The translations under genes and the position numbers were made by a program. Below, in pieces: positions 34,556 through 46,859 of a DNA stretch of 64,000 nucleotides (its first letter is position 1; each line of letters starts with the position of its first letter). The notes under the pieces are model-generated. The model did not search any database. It worked only from the letters and a program-made list of their open reading frames with translations, and was not told the origin of the DNA. Source of the stretch: Ascaphus truei (Eukaryota > Chordata > Amphibia > Anura > Ascaphidae); the NCBI GenBank assembly GCA_036426205.1, contig CM071568.1, positions 221,576,966-221,640,965 on the forward strand, given 5' to 3'.

Positions 34556-35360
34556 TGTCTGCTGTTTCCCTCTGAGTTAGGGAAAGGGTGTGTAGCCCTG
34601 GTAAGAAATGGGGCTATAGTTCTATCCTCCTCCTGGTATAATCCCTGGTAACGGCTGGTTGCCAGGAGTTATCATGAGTTTCCCCCACTTCAAGCACTTG
34701 CCCTGAATGGTGGAGGTAGGTCACCTGACCCTGTGTCAAAGCAAAAGACACAGGGGCGGTGCCTGCTGAGATCATAAAAGAGCAGTGCATTTCCTATTAA
34801 GTGTTCTGTTGTGTTCTGTTCAGTCAGTCTGACAGTAGTGAAAGAGTTAGGAAGTAGAGGAGTGAGCAGCTCCTGAGTAGAGCTGCTATAGCCATAGTTA
34901 GTGAGGTGGACCAAATACCTCTCATCCTGCTTAGGGGGTGAGGGAAGAGCTAGCCCCCCTCTGGATGCTCTTTGGGTCCAGAGTGGCGGCAGGGACATCA
35001 CAAGGGAGAACAGTTAGTGGACTGTGCATCAACTGTACCTGTCGGCTGCTGCTGCTGCCCAAGAGAATAAAGAGACTGCTGCTTTTAAAGATGATCTGTG
35101 TGTGAGACTGGAATCTCTCATCCCTGTGGGGAATCTCTGTGGTAAGAATTCCACTCTGCATTCCTGGGGCTTACTATAGATGGAGGCGCTGCACCATTGA
35201 ACAAAGACGAAGGCATCCACCCCAGTAACCTGTTTCTGTTATCCCCCATGTAAGGCCCTCCTGTTGCCAGCAGGTATGCACCACACAGAGACATCTAGCC
35301 AGACCTCAGAACACCTTAGGGGACCTAATCTGCGATTAGGAGGGGGAAGAGGGGCTAGAT
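34556..35360 (+). mobile_element. LTR and leader of an unrecognised LTR retroelement (tggaggcgct family), copy 2
   Basis: U3 holds a direct TATA-like cataaaag (34,776). R/U5 has gaataaagagactgctgc (35,065). The leader starts about 35,178 with gatggaggcgctgcacc, then cctgttgccagcaggtatgc and accacac. A second ttggaggcgctgctgag follows at about 35,360. The last ~120 bp of the LTR and the leader repeat at 39,254-39,567 with few differences. The LTR start is approximate. Confidence 0.6.
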
Positions 35361-36255
35361 TTGGAGGCGCTGCTGAGATACTCGCACAGTACACCCTAGG
35401 TGCCCTAGGAGGGTTATGTAAATTTGGATAAAGAGGCTATAGCTGTTCTAGTCGCCTTGAGGCAGATAGTGTAGGATTCCTGTGGGGGTAGCCTGTTAAC
35501 AAGGTCAGGGAATTCAGCATAGGGTCTGCACTATGAGTGGCTAAAGGTAGGTTGACGCCCAGTACTTAGGAATGCCAAGTACACTAGCCAGTATCAAGAA
35601 AACACACCACAGAGTGCTTGTAATGAACCGTCAGCGAGTGCGTTGTACAAAGAGAGAGTTCTGCCTAGCCTGGGGTATGCCATGCGTTATATTCATTGGT
35701 TAGAGCACCATTAAGTGTAGTAAGTGTCTAGGAACGAGTTACACCATAGACACTGAGAGTAGCGCTATCGTGGGCTTATAGGGCTCACTAAAGATGGCGG
35801 CGAGAGATACATGTACTAAGAGGAGCATAGAGAAGGTTAAAATGGCGACAGCTGCGTCATTCACTGCAACGCGGGTTGCAGCCGATCCAAAATGGCAACT
35901 CCCGCCAAGCCTAGATCGCGCACGTGCTGCGTGCAAGCAGGCTGTAAGAGAAATGTGGCGAGAGATGTTCAGGGGTTTGGCGCCAAACCCAGATCCCCAG
36001 CCAAAAGAAGGGAGCGGCGCGAAAGCCGAAGCCACACCCACCTGTGCAGTGACTGGCTGATGGACGAAGCCACGTCACGTCAAGAGAGATAGTGCCACTC
36101 CTCTATTTTCCACCACTGAGAACCAATCCCAACAGTCCTCCCCAGCGGAAGGAGGGACAGGAAGTGAGGCTGAGGAACTTCACTTCTGCTTGACTGGAGA
36201 AGGAGCTGAGTGCGAAACCAGCAAGCTGAGCGAACCAACCCCCACGCAAAAGATG

Positions 36256-38200
36256 GCTGACCTAAGCATAACCACTTATCAGCTTCCAGGAGGCCTCCTG
36301 TTTGTTGAATTTGATGGCTGAGAATATCTGCGGTGCCTGTGCGTCCAATGCAGGTCACCCGGACTGGCCCCAAGTACTACGGCACGGTGCCAACAGTGTG
36401 GCACGTTCTACCTCTGACCTATCGAGCCATGCCCTACAATAATGACCCCGCGAGATGCCTCTCCAGCTACGCTGATCGAGGTAGAGGAGGCGGAGGCAAA
36501 GGCTGCTCTGGTCCCATATGTCACCCATGCGGTAGGGACCCAGGCCCAGCCACCAAGAGATGTCCCGACGGAGGAGAGCGCGACCGCAATGGAGGTACCG
36601 GAGGGGGCCTGTTTCGTACCTATACCCACTGGTGGTGCCGCAAGGACTCGAGGTAATTCTCCAGCGGAGGAGCCATTGCAGTCCTCATCGGATGAGAGAG
36701 ACAGCCTGTCATCGGTGGTGATGCGCCGGCCGGCGGAACAACCCAGCTGTAAAGAAGAAGTTCCACTTACCCCTGAGATGGAGCGGACGAGTCCGGAGAC
36801 CCCCCGACGGCGAGCGCTGGTGCGGCCTGAACCTCGTAGAAGTCCCACGGCCATGGCGACTCCCAGTGCGGCGGAGATGGGATCCGAGACGGCTCCAGAG
36901 GAACCAACGAGCATAGCAAGAAAGCGGAGCGGTAAGAGGACACCACCACCCCCTTATTTCCGCCAGGTGAAGGAGCAACCTGTGGAGAGAGAAGGGCTTG
37001 AGGCCCACCTGCCTGTCCACGACCCTGATGGTCCACCACTGCCCCTTCCGGTCCTCGACGCACTTCCCGTGTGAGACCAAGGAGCGGATGGGGATTCCAC
37101 GACGACCAGTGATGATGTCACTTCCGGGTCAGACTGGCTCAGAGGCCCTGAAGCTTTGATTGCTTCACTAAAGAGAGCTGGGTTGAAACATGCATTCGAG
37201 GAGTTTAAGGCCCAAGTAGCCAAGCGGGGATCACGAAGCGCTGAGACAGTAAGAAAACACCTACCGGTCGTGGCATCGCCCAACTCGGAGACACTATAAT
37301 GGACTATGGCGATCCTATGGTCACCGCCCCTAGCGCCATTGCCCCGGCCACTGCCCCTGCCCCATCACGTGTCATGCAACCGTGTCCTAGTGGGAGTAAG
37401 CTGAATAAGACGCCCAAGTTTTCAACTGATTGGCGGGATTGGGTGACAAGTGATGATGGTTCTGATGGGGAGATACCAATGTCAAGTGTTGTGTATGTAC
37501 CTAACCCCACTGTGTTTAATCCTGTTCATAGAGGTAGGGCCCGAGGGTCCCAGACTACTGCAAAAGCAGGTCCCGTAAGTTCCAAACCACCTAAGATGAA
37601 CCCCACGATCTATAAGAATGTCATTAGAGGGAGGCGTAAAGGCTCGCACTCTACAAGAGGCAGCGACATCCGGTGTATCCTCCAGAGCAGAGTCTGAGGA
37701 AGGTATAAGTGTGTCATCCTCATATGAGCACCGAGATAAATGGTGGGCACCATTATTCGCAGGGTATCATGAGGGGATCGACCGCACCAGATTTGTACTA
37801 ATAAAGAAAGATACTGTAGATCACTTGTGGGACGTAGGCACCTATTCTCCACAGGAGGTTGCCGACAAGTTAGATAACCGGTGGAGAGAAATTATGCAAA
37901 AAGTGATTACCCCCAAAGGCTCATCTATTCTGTACGATGATATTGGGCCTGAGGAGCCAAAGAGCTGGGTACTGCCAGGAAAGGCTGGGAACCGGAACTT
38001 TATTAAGTTAAGTAGGGCAGACAGAGCCATAGCGGCGAGATACCGGCAATCTCATGGATATGAGTTTCCATAAGTTCCTGAGCCGATTATGCAGGAGATT
38101 GAGGACCAGAGAGATACCTGGCTCAGAGATGCAGTCCTTGAGCACTTAAGAATTAAGTTTGGTAGCACTGCCTACATAAGGGAAGACAAAGTATGAGTAC
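36256..38200 (+). pseudogene. Gag-like reading frames of unrecognised family
   Basis: Follows the LTR/leader with about 0.9 kb between. Pieces in order: a short start ADLSITTYQLPGGLLFVEF, a stop, then a CVQC...CQQC pair (about 36,340-36,400) suggesting a small zinc site; a Pro/Glu/Ser-rich 210-codon frame (36,442-37,074); a 132-codon frame (37,299-37,697); and a C-terminal domain (37,618-38,073) with RDKWWAPLFAGYHEGIDR, YSPQEVADKLDNRWREIM and ADRAIAARYRQSHGYEFP. A likely continuation to about 38,196 is broken by a stop. No protease, RT or integrase follows, so the element is non-autonomous or truncated. I do not recognise this Gag and propose it only by position between LTR-like repeats. Confidence 0.45.
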
Positions 38201-39253
38201 AGGCAGGAATATATTTATAAAGAACAGAAAATTACAATAAGCGCAATCACAAAAAGAATAACAAATTATATAATTACCACATATACTGGAGGGTATACTA
38301 CCTCACAATCTAACTTTCCCTGCTTTAGTCTGCAGCCAAAAGGTCTACCGCTCCACGGGCTGGTAACAGAAGGATATCCAAACAAGAATGACCTAGGCGC
38401 AAGTGAAGACAAGAAAAACAAACTTAGGGTAATACGTTCTAACAATTTCACCGCCAGAGGGTAAGATATGCACTTACAATGAGTAAAATATAATCAGGCC
38501 TTGTATCCACTCTGGGATCTGGAACAATTATGAAGAATCTGGAACAACCAGCAGCATCTCATCCGCAGGAAACGTATCCTCGTATGTAGTATCACATGTT
38601 GGAAGAGAAGTGGGACACATACATAGTGTAACACAGTTTATTATAAAATTAAATAAAAAATGACAATAGGTAAAATACTCACACTTTGTGAGTTATAGTA
38701 AAAGCGTTTGAGAATTTAGAGCTTCTCACACTCATCAAGGGTTGGTATCCGTGGATCTATACAAGTCTATATTAATTCCTTATATAATATCCTTTTGACC
38801 ACTTATGGTATTATGGCCAGCTGCCAAAGGTAAGGAGACACTTTTTAGGGCACTCCCAATAATGTCCAGAGCCTCTGAGGGTAGGGTACTCGCTCCGTTG
38901 TTGTGAGACCCGTAGTAAGGGGCCGTGTGTCTCTTTAACTGCACCTGATGTGCCAGTAGTACTCACGCTACTTCAGGGGTACAGAGTGATGTTTCGCCTT
39001 CTGTTAGTATCAGTCCCGATCGTCTGTGGACTTCCCCGCTTCTCTGACTGCTCCCGTCCTCCGTGGCCGTCCGGCTGCATGCGATGTCTGGGTGAAACGC
39101 GTTAGAGGTGCAGGGGCATGCTCTCTTCCCCCCTCTTTTTAACTATGCTTCAATAAAGGAACACTTTACAGCAGAGTCCAGCATTTGCTACGTTTTTCCT
39201 GCCTCGTGGTGCCCGCTGAATCACCTCTCCCAAACCGGAACAGGTACACTTTC
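38200..39253. other. Unclassified repeat-like stretch
   Basis: AT-rich first half. The second half contains gggtgaaacgcgttagaggtg (39,090), shared with 21.6 kb, and ends at an aataaagg signal (39,152) near the truncated LTR copy. No gene. Confidence 0.4.
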
Positions 39254-39567
39254 TCAAGAGAATAAAGAGACTGCTGCTTTTAAAGATAATCCGTGTGTGA
39301 GACTGGAATCTCTCATCCCTGTGGGGAATCTCTGTGGTAAGGATTCCACTCTGCATTCCTGGGGCTTACTATAGATGGAGGCGCTGCACCATTGAACAAA
39401 GACGAAAGCATCCACCCCAGTAACCTGTTCCTGTTACCCCCCATGTCATCGCGGGAGACTCAGACCCTCATGTTGCCAGCAGGTATGCACCACACCGAGA
39501 CATCTAGCCAGACCCCAGAACATCTTAGGGGACCTGTTCTGCGATTAGGGGGGGAAGAGGGGCTAGA
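39254..39567 (+). mobile_element. Truncated LTR end and leader (tggaggcgct family), copy 3
   Basis: Colinear with 35,058-35,350: aagagaataaagagactgct, the ...tctcatccctgtgggg block, gatggaggcgctgcacc, and cagcaggtatgcaccacac. A 10-15 bp insert (atcgcgggagactcag) sits before the gttgccagcagg block. The 5' part of the LTR is missing. It ends near gggctagagg. Confidence 0.7.
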
Positions 39568-39710
39568 GGTGTTACAAATGTCTTGTCATCTATCGCTAAT
39601 TAATAATTAGACTCAAGGTCCCATAATGTCAGGAAATATTTATGGTTGTGATCCACAGCCATGTAAAGCAAAGAAGTGGCTACAGATTAGATTTGCTTTT
39701 TTAAAAATAA

Positions 39711-40375
39711 GGCTAAGGCCCCGCTCCCACTGCAGACAGGCGGGTCGCTGACATACACAGACCGCGATATGGGGTCTGTAGGGAGTGGGAGCCGGAGCGG
39801 GAGGTGGGCGGGAGTGGGAGGCTTGAGCTGGAGGGGGGGCGTGGCTTGAGCGGAGGGACCCGCTACTCTCCCCCCCCCCCTCCACGGCTCGGGCTGCTGA
39901 TTGAAGGTAAGTAAAGCAACACACACACACACACATACACACAGACAGGCACAGGCACATACACATGCAGGCACTCATACACACACACAGACAGAGGCAG
40001 GCACTCACACACTCAGGCACACACATACACACACACAGACAGGCACGCATGCACTCAGACACACACACAGACAGGCACTCAGACACACACACAGACAGGC
40101 ACTCATGCTGCTTTCACTCCACATTCCTCCCCGCTCCCCGAAGCCTCTCCTCCTCCCGAAGCCTCCCCTCCCCATTGGCTTACAGCCACACCACGTGACG
40201 CATCAACGCTAGGGATCACCATTCTCTTGTATCCCATAGCGGCTGACGCGCCACAGCGTGTAGTAAGCTGTGCAGCCAGGGGGGACCGGGACCGGCTCGG
40301 GAGGATTCCCCTGCTGGTGGGGAACTCGCGTGTGGCCACCCGCGCCGCCGGGCGCACCGGGTCCCAGGCCTAAGA
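39711..40375. mobile_element. GC-rich MITE-like element containing a CA microsatellite
   Basis: Ends ggctaaggccccgctccc and ...ggtcccaggcctaag are imperfect inverted repeats. Interior is GC-rich with a (CA)n block at 39,920-40,105. The TIR core (taaggcc) is shared with 43,394-43,685. No coding frame. Confidence 0.5.
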
Positions 40376-40975
40376 AAAATGTGAGTACTAGTAGCTACTT
40401 GGCAACAGAATTCCCTCCCAATTGAAGAATGTATTACACTATTATGAGTCTCTATTTCTTCTTTTTGGCTTGACACCCCACTCCCCTATGTTGGAAAAAG
40501 TTTGAAATCTGAAGAACTCAAGAAACAGTTCTAGAAGTGTTTGAGCAGCAGTATCAGTGTTTCATTTCATTTCATGCACATTCACTTTTATAATGATCAC
40601 ACTTTTTTTTCACGTGTTGTATAACAAATATATGTACTAGTATTATGATTATGTTTATGATGATTATTATTATCTCTATTAATTTAACTTATTAGTCAGA
40701 TTAGTACAATTAGAATGTTTTACTTAATCTGTCACTGGCACGGGGTGTGTTTGCACTTATAAATTATTGAGAGGAACACCGAAATGTACTGTATAGTGTG
40801 TGTTTTAAATAAACGCACAGTTTTCACGTTTATTAAAACTATCTTTTTATTTAGTTATTTATATGCTTTGAAGTTTTTGTTTTAAAGAAAATAAATTAGG
40901 ACTGCAAACCTGAAGCAAAACCTCTGCAAACATACTGGGTTATCAAAGAAAAAGACACCCATTAGTTTAAAATGC
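40376..40975. other. AT-rich non-coding stretch
   Basis: Nothing recognised. Confidence 0.5.
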
Positions 40976-41531
40976 ATACAGATGCAGTGGCCGTTATCTG
41001 AACATTTACCTGGGTACATTTTGCGCTGTGCCGCGTGTAGGCTGCGATATATTCACAAGTTTTGCCCCTGCAGACATAATGGCCCATCGGATTAACATAG
41101 CAGGGGTTCCTGCTGTGTGAGTCCTACCGGGGTCTGCCTCTCTGTAATAGACGCGCAGTAAGAGGCTAAATCAGTCACTAACTGTGCTCCTCTCACAGGC
41201 GATCGCGGGCGGGTTTATTTAATTTTAAACATTACAGTAATGTAGCAGGGGGTCTCCAGAACTGAACCGCATTGATTTCAAGCCCAGAAACCCCCTACTT
41301 TCAGAGATACAGGCCCCATTATGGGGTACCTGTGAGAGGCGCAGAAGAGTGACTGATTCAGCTTCTTACTGCGCATCTATTACAGAGAGGCAGACCCCGG
41401 TAGGACTCACACGTCCCTGCTGTGTTAATCCGATGGGCCATTTGTCTGCCCCGACAAAACTTGTGTGGATCACGGGGAGATCTCGAAATCCATTTCGAGA
41501 TTTGTTCGAATAACGGCCGCTGCATCTGTAT
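40976..41531. mobile_element. Foldback MITE, GCAGCGGCCGTTATTC family, copy 1
   Basis: Terminal repeats atacagatgcagtggccgtt and aacggccgctgcatctgtat. Inside, long inverted arms continue: 41,090-41,200 (catcggattaacatagcagg...ccggggtctgcctctctgta) pairs with about 41,330-41,450. The whole 556-bp element can fold on itself. Same TIR core as 49,796-50,155. Confidence 0.75.
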
Positions 41532-41539
41532 CCTTTCTC

Positions 41540-43390
41540 TGGTGACTCTGTTTTTGCACTACTTTAACTCAAGTGTGGAAGAATGAAAAAAATCCACCTC
41601 AAAAAGACCACCATCATCTTAAATGCCTCTCTTCGAATGAAGTTATCTGTATCACACCTGGCCACTAATTGAAGGAAATTGTAAAGTGTTTTTTGTAAAT
41701 ATCTACCCAGCATCTCCTGTGTACTTGAAATATTATTGTTATCCTTCAGATGTAGAAGCCATTGAAACTGTCAAACGCCATCTGCGGTGCTATCATTCTT
41801 TCTACCTTTCAATTTTCTCTGCATTTTGTTGAGTAAGACCTGTCTATGGCATAAAGAAAATAAATTATGTTCACTAACTTTCACCTGCGTGCACAATGCA
41901 CTTTTCTGGATTTTATAAGCAGAACAGTTCTTCTTATTGCATTTCAATTTCTTAAAGGCAGACTGCACTATTTTTCACATTAATTCATGATGCAAAATGC
42001 ATATGAGCACAGTTTAAAAAAAATGTGCAACATGCATCTAGCAGTAATGTTGGGCATTGTGGAACTTATTGAATAAAGTCTTTTGGGGCTATATAGTATA
42101 TCAAACGAAGTGGCTGATCAGGCTGTTTCGGAAGAATATTGTCCATTGAAGTAATGAAGGGAGAGCTGATAGCATTAAATCATTTAAAGTCTAAAAAATA
42201 ATAATCATTCGAGGCCTCAGATAAGGGGATGAGGGGGGGGGGTGAATGTTATGTTGAAAACAGATGTATGTGAAAGATATATTATAACAATTAAGTGATA
42301 GTACCTGTTATATTAAACTTAGGTCTCATGCTACTAAATTGTATTTGTCTGAGTTAACAGAGTTAATTGATATTTAATCCATAGAGGAATTCATTTATTA
42401 AAACTGGGAGATATTACCTTATTAAGAAATGCCCTAGAATTGTAGCAATAAATGTATATCTTTACAGGATTTCCACGGACAACACAACCTCCCCCACACT
42501 CTTTTCTTTCACTATCTCCAATGAAGGCTGTAGTCTTCTCCCTAGATAAAGATAAACAAGTGAACTAACCTTAACAATATTTTAATCACTTTATTACAAC
42601 TCTAAGAACAACACAGGGACTGTTTCTCTGTTTTACAACCAACTCCTAGAGGATGATGGCTTTGAAAAAAAACTAATTTATGATATAACGGGAGAAAGAT
42701 CTTGGAGGAGACACAGAATGGAGAATATATTTGAAAGGATCACTAACTCTTCTATTCTTTCAAGGGAAGTCAATATACAAGTTCTTCAAAGGTGACACCT
42801 CACTCCCTACAGGTTCCACATCATTTCCACATACCATACACCAGACTGATAGATAAGATGTATAAACAGAAGCACTTTCCTGCATATTTGGTGGTCCTGC
42901 CCCACTGTACAAAACATACAGTATGAAACAAGATAAAAAGGTTAATTAGTAGCATTACAGGTAGTGACAACAACGGCGGTGAAATCACACATGGCATATA
43001 GTCATTTCTAATACACTTTATATTGCTACTAAGTGTTGATTTCACTGCCTTTCATTAGCGTTGTTCATTAGCTCTTAATTTGGGTGAGCTAGTAACTCTC
43101 CAGGTTACGATCTCATTTGATTGGATGAGAGGGGCATAACAGAGTAGACAGACTTTGGACGTGACCCCCTTACGAAGCACCAACGTGCGAAACACATTAA
43201 GGTCACAGAAAGGTTACGCAATCCAGTAGCAGCAGTAGCAGTGGGAGACGAAATCTGAGGGAGCGCGAGTTTCCATCCACCGATGGTGATGGTCTCTGGA
43301 TACATTATTTTCCCCGCTGTCTCAGACCACCACTATGGTGTCAACTTCACACTGTAAGTTTATTTGATTTGTGCCATTTTTTTGTCATAT
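41540..43390. other. Non-coding stretch
   Basis: No supported gene. A possible repeat boundary lies near 43,180 (ccaacgtgcgaaacacatt). Confidence 0.45.
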
Positions 43391-43393
43391 GCT

Positions 43394-43685
43394 GGCTTAG
43401 GCCGCGCGTATGTGCCCGCGACAGAAACGCGACGCGTGACGTCACACGTCGCCGTCGCCACTAGCGAAAGTTGTATTTTGCTTTGCGGTGGCATCGTGAG
43501 CGACCACGCCATTGATTGGTTCAGGGGCTGTCACATGAGGCGACAGCTCCTGAAAAATAAAATATTCCCGGCTGCAAAAAATCGCGTCGCCGTCGCTCTT
43601 ACTATAAGCGCACGCGGTGGTGGCGACAATGCATTTGTTTTCAGGAGACGTCGACGTCACCGGCACTATAAGCGTGGCCTTAGCC
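43394..43685. mobile_element. 292-bp MITE with GGCTTAGGCC termini
   Basis: Ends ggcttaggccgcgcgta and cggcactataagcgtggccttagcc, inverted with few mismatches. Interior rich in gcgtcgccgtcgc motifs in both orientations. A related single end (actataatcgcggcctta) occurs at 50,647-50,664. Confidence 0.65.
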
Positions 43686-43835
43686 ATCATGTATATTTTA
43701 AATTTGAGTTTTAGTACCTTGTACACTGTTTTTGCACATTGATGTTTATTGTGTATTATTTTTTAATTATATTATATATATGTTGATACCAATTCCCAGT
43801 GCGCTGATTTGTTTTATTTCTCTATTTTACATGTA

Positions 43836-44535
43836 GCCAGGTCCCCCTTGGTTCCCCTTACCTCGATGCGGCTGCGGGTAAGGGGGAAGCTACGGCTGCA
43901 GCTGAGAGGCTTGCGTTTACTGCCGGAGTGTGGGCGGACACGCAGGGAAGTAGGAGCCATCAGGGAGGGCCTACAGGCGGGAGACCGAGTTGCCAGAGCT
44001 TCGCGACGCACCTGGCAGTGGGGGCTGCCATCTTGAATGTTAGTGCACATGCACGAGACCCGGCGCATGCGCAGAAGGGTATCGTTGTGGCAGCCATTAG
44101 AGACAGGCTCCGCACAGGGACTACATGTCCCATGATCCTTAGGCATGCACACCACATGACGCGCAGCTGCCAATAGGGCTTCCAGGATCTCCTGTAGGGA
44201 GTTTTATACATTTGGCGCACTAGCACCACACGCGCCAGTTGGGAGCAGGAGGCAGAGGAAGAAGGTAGTTTCCAGGGAGCAGTGCTCCACTGGACTAGGC
44301 CAAAGTTCCCCCCAGGTCCAAGCTAGGCCCCGACTCCCTGTAGATTGTGTGTGTTGAAGGGAAGGCCCATAGGTTGGGGTGCTTCCCCAGTATTGCATAG
44401 TGTCAGGGACACAGTAACAGACGCCACGAGGTGACTTGCGGCCTGTGGTCTGGGACCAGACCACCATCGCAGTAAAAGACTTGCATGGTGAGATCCTCCA
44501 GTTAGAGTTAACCCCACGTAGAGGCAGCGCCTTCG
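43836..44535 (+). mobile_element. LTR-like block, type B, copy 2
   Basis: Shares the tccagggag...ctggactagg...ccaagctagg order with 33,890-33,955. It abuts a truncated Gypsy pol at about 44,540. No TG..CA boundaries assigned. Confidence 0.4.
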
Positions 44536-44544
44536 TTGGACAGA

Positions 44545-45310
44545 CCGGATCGACTTACATCAGACAGATCCTTGTGTAATTGGCGAAGACCAGAAACCGC
44601 TGAATCGCCTTAAGAGAAATGGGTTGGGGCCAATCTACAACTGTCTTATGTTTATCAGGATCCATGGAGAAGCTCTTATCAGAGATAATGTATCCCATAA
44701 AAGAAGTGGATGTTTGGTTAAAAAGACATTTCTCCATCTTGGCATAGAGATGATTCTCATGTTGACGGGAGATAACTATCTTAGTGTGCTGTATATGCTC
44801 GGATAAAGATTTAGAAAAAATAAGAATATCGTCTAGGTATACAATTACAAAAATGTTGAGGACATCACGAATTCTTGAAAGACAGCTGGGGCATTACAGA
44901 GCCCGAAAGGCATGACCAAATATTCGTAAATGGCCATCTCTCGTATTGAAGGCCGTTTTCCATTCGTCCCCTTGTCGAATGCGTATGAGATGGTAGGCCC
45001 CACAAAGATCGAGTTTAGAAAAAATGGAAGAACCTTGTAGACGATCAAACAATTCTGAGATGAGTGGCAAGGGGTAACAATTCTTCAGGGTTATTTTGTT
45101 AAGACCCCTATAGTCTATGCATGGATGGAGTGAACCATCTTTCTTCTTAACAAAAAAGAACCCAGCCCCGGCTGGGGAGGAAGAAACTCTAATGAACCCT
45201 CTCTTTAAGTTCTCCTGAATATATTCAGACATAGCCTTAGTCTCAGGAAGGGACAAAGGATAGGATCTACCTTTAGGAAGGATGACACCAGGCAAAAGCT
45301 CTATGGGGCA
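44545..45310 (-). pseudogene. Sushi-like Gypsy reverse transcriptase fragment
   Basis: Minus strand gives [59 protein letters not shown] with [20 protein letters not shown], then after frameshifts [21 protein letters not shown] and a post-palm FMGYIISD...MDPDKH. The catalytic YLDD box should lie near 44,845: tagacgatattcttatttt there still encodes a (L)DDIL(I)F-like sequence in a shifted frame. The element is cut at about 44,540, so RNase H and integrase are absent. Standard Gypsy order (gag, protease, RT). Confidence 0.82.
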
Positions 45311-45589
45311 GTCATAAGTGTGATGTGGAGGTAGAGTTTCAGAGCGAACTTTATCAAAAACATCAATGAAATCTGCATATACTTCAGGAAGTGTAGGCTG
45401 TGCAGGAGTACTGGTCTCTACGCCAGCGATAAGTTGTACCGAGGATATAGGAGCAATTTCAGAGGAAACACCCCATTGTATAGGTCTCTTGTCTGTCCAG
45501 TCTATTTGCGGAATGTGTTGTTGGAGCCAAGGAAGGCCTAGAATTACCTGTACAGAGGGTGAATGAATAGCATCCAGTGAGATATTTTC

Positions 45590-45790
45590 CCTGTGACGTC
45601 ACTATTGGAGAGAATAAGAGTAGGAGTCTCCAATGAAATGAAGGCTGAGGACGTCCGTCGATTGCCTCTAGACCCACCAGTATTGATTTCTTGATCAGAG
45701 GAATCTTATATTTGGTAGCGAAATCTTGATCCACAAAATTTCCCCCAGACCCGGATTCGATGAAGGCAGAAGCAGGAACTGGGAAGCCAG
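45590..45790 (-). pseudogene. Sushi-like Gypsy protease fragment
   Basis: An aspartic-protease context is readable as SGSGGNFVDQDFATKYKIPL (about 45,760-45,700), with LVGLEAIDGRP following. The DSG triad sits just upstream (gaatccgggtctggggg on the minus strand reads ESGSGG, so the catalytic Asp codon is altered to Glu). Downstream frame is broken. Confidence 0.65.
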
Positions 45791-45879
45791 GACCCTCAAG
45801 AAGATAGACAGTATGACCCTGGTAGGTAGACCTCTCTTAATAGGAGTTGAAGAAGAAATGGTACCCAATGAGACCCCCT

Positions 45880-46820
45880 TATACCTCATTGAGTGTTGGC
45901 ATTTCCTGGCTTCGTGGGACAGTGAAGCACCAGGTGACCCGGCAGTCCGCAGTAAAGACATAATCCTCCACTTCTTCAACGTTGTTTCTCTGAAGGGGAG
46001 AGATGGTGACTTCCTAACTGCATTGGTTCTGGAGCCTCAAGAGCTGGGAAAGTAGAAGGAGACAGACTGGGAACAAGAGCAGTTGGTGTGAGAAAACGTG
46101 AGTGATGGCGCTCAAGCCTCCTTTCATGAAGGCATTAATCCACCCTAATACACATGGCAATAAGATCCTCGAGCACCGTGGGTCTTTCTTGAGCAGCTAA
46201 TTCATTCTTTAATGTCTCAGAGAGACCTTGCCAGAAAGCTGCAGATAATGCCTCATCGGTCCAGCTGCTCTGCTGCGATGGTCCGAAATTCCAGAGCGTA
46301 TTTTGCAACTGGTCTGTGAGCCTGAGAAAAGTGAAATAAAGAAGAAGCAGCAGTAATCTTATGGCCAGGGGTATCAAAGACTTGCTTAAATTCCTTCTTG
46401 AAGAGTGGGATGTCTTGGATAATCTCTGGTTTCTCCTCCCACATGGGGGGATGCCCATGCCAATGCGTGTCTGGTTAATAAAGCGATAATATATGCCACC
46501 TTAGATCTATCAGAAGAAAAGCGGAAAGAGGTTAACTCGAACTGTATGGCACATTGGTTGAGGAAACCTCGGCATCGATGGGCATCTCCCGCATATCGAT
46601 TGGGAGTGGGGAGACGTGGCTCGAGGAAAAGAGAAGCTTCAGGAGAAGAAACATACAGGGTAGCAGGTCTAATAATTCTGGATTGTGATTGGTTAAAAGA
46701 AACCGTGGCCAGGTTTTGAGTCAGGGAAGCAATATGATTATCCAGGTATTGGAAATGCTCAGAGATCGAAGACAGGGCTTGGCCCACATCAGGGGGGTCC
46801 ATGTTCGTTGGGCTGAGCAT
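45880..46820 (-). pseudogene. Sushi-like Gypsy gag with CCHC knuckle
   Basis: Gag start MDPPDVGQALSSISEH (46,802) with coiled region, then RLPTPNRYAGDAHRCRGFLN and QCAIQFELT, RSKVAYIIALLTRHALAWAS, the capsid signature of Sushi/Mart-type Gypsy elements (the family that gave rise to mammalian PEG10/RTL genes). The frame shifts near 46,440 (into FKKEFKQVFDTPGHK) and 46,310 (LSAAFWQGLSETLKNELA). A CCHC knuckle CLYCGLPGHLVLHC lies at about 45,961-45,920. Confidence 0.82.
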
Positions 46821-46859
46821 ACTGTAATGTTAAACCACGCACCCACAACAGTGGAAGCA

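Noticed and set aside
36454..37283. Minus-strand frames opposite the gag-like region
   Set aside because: Shadows of the GC-rich plus-strand frame.
43105..44517. Several 60-120-codon frames around 43-44.5 kb
   Set aside because: They lie in MITE and LTR-like sequence and carry no conserved motif.
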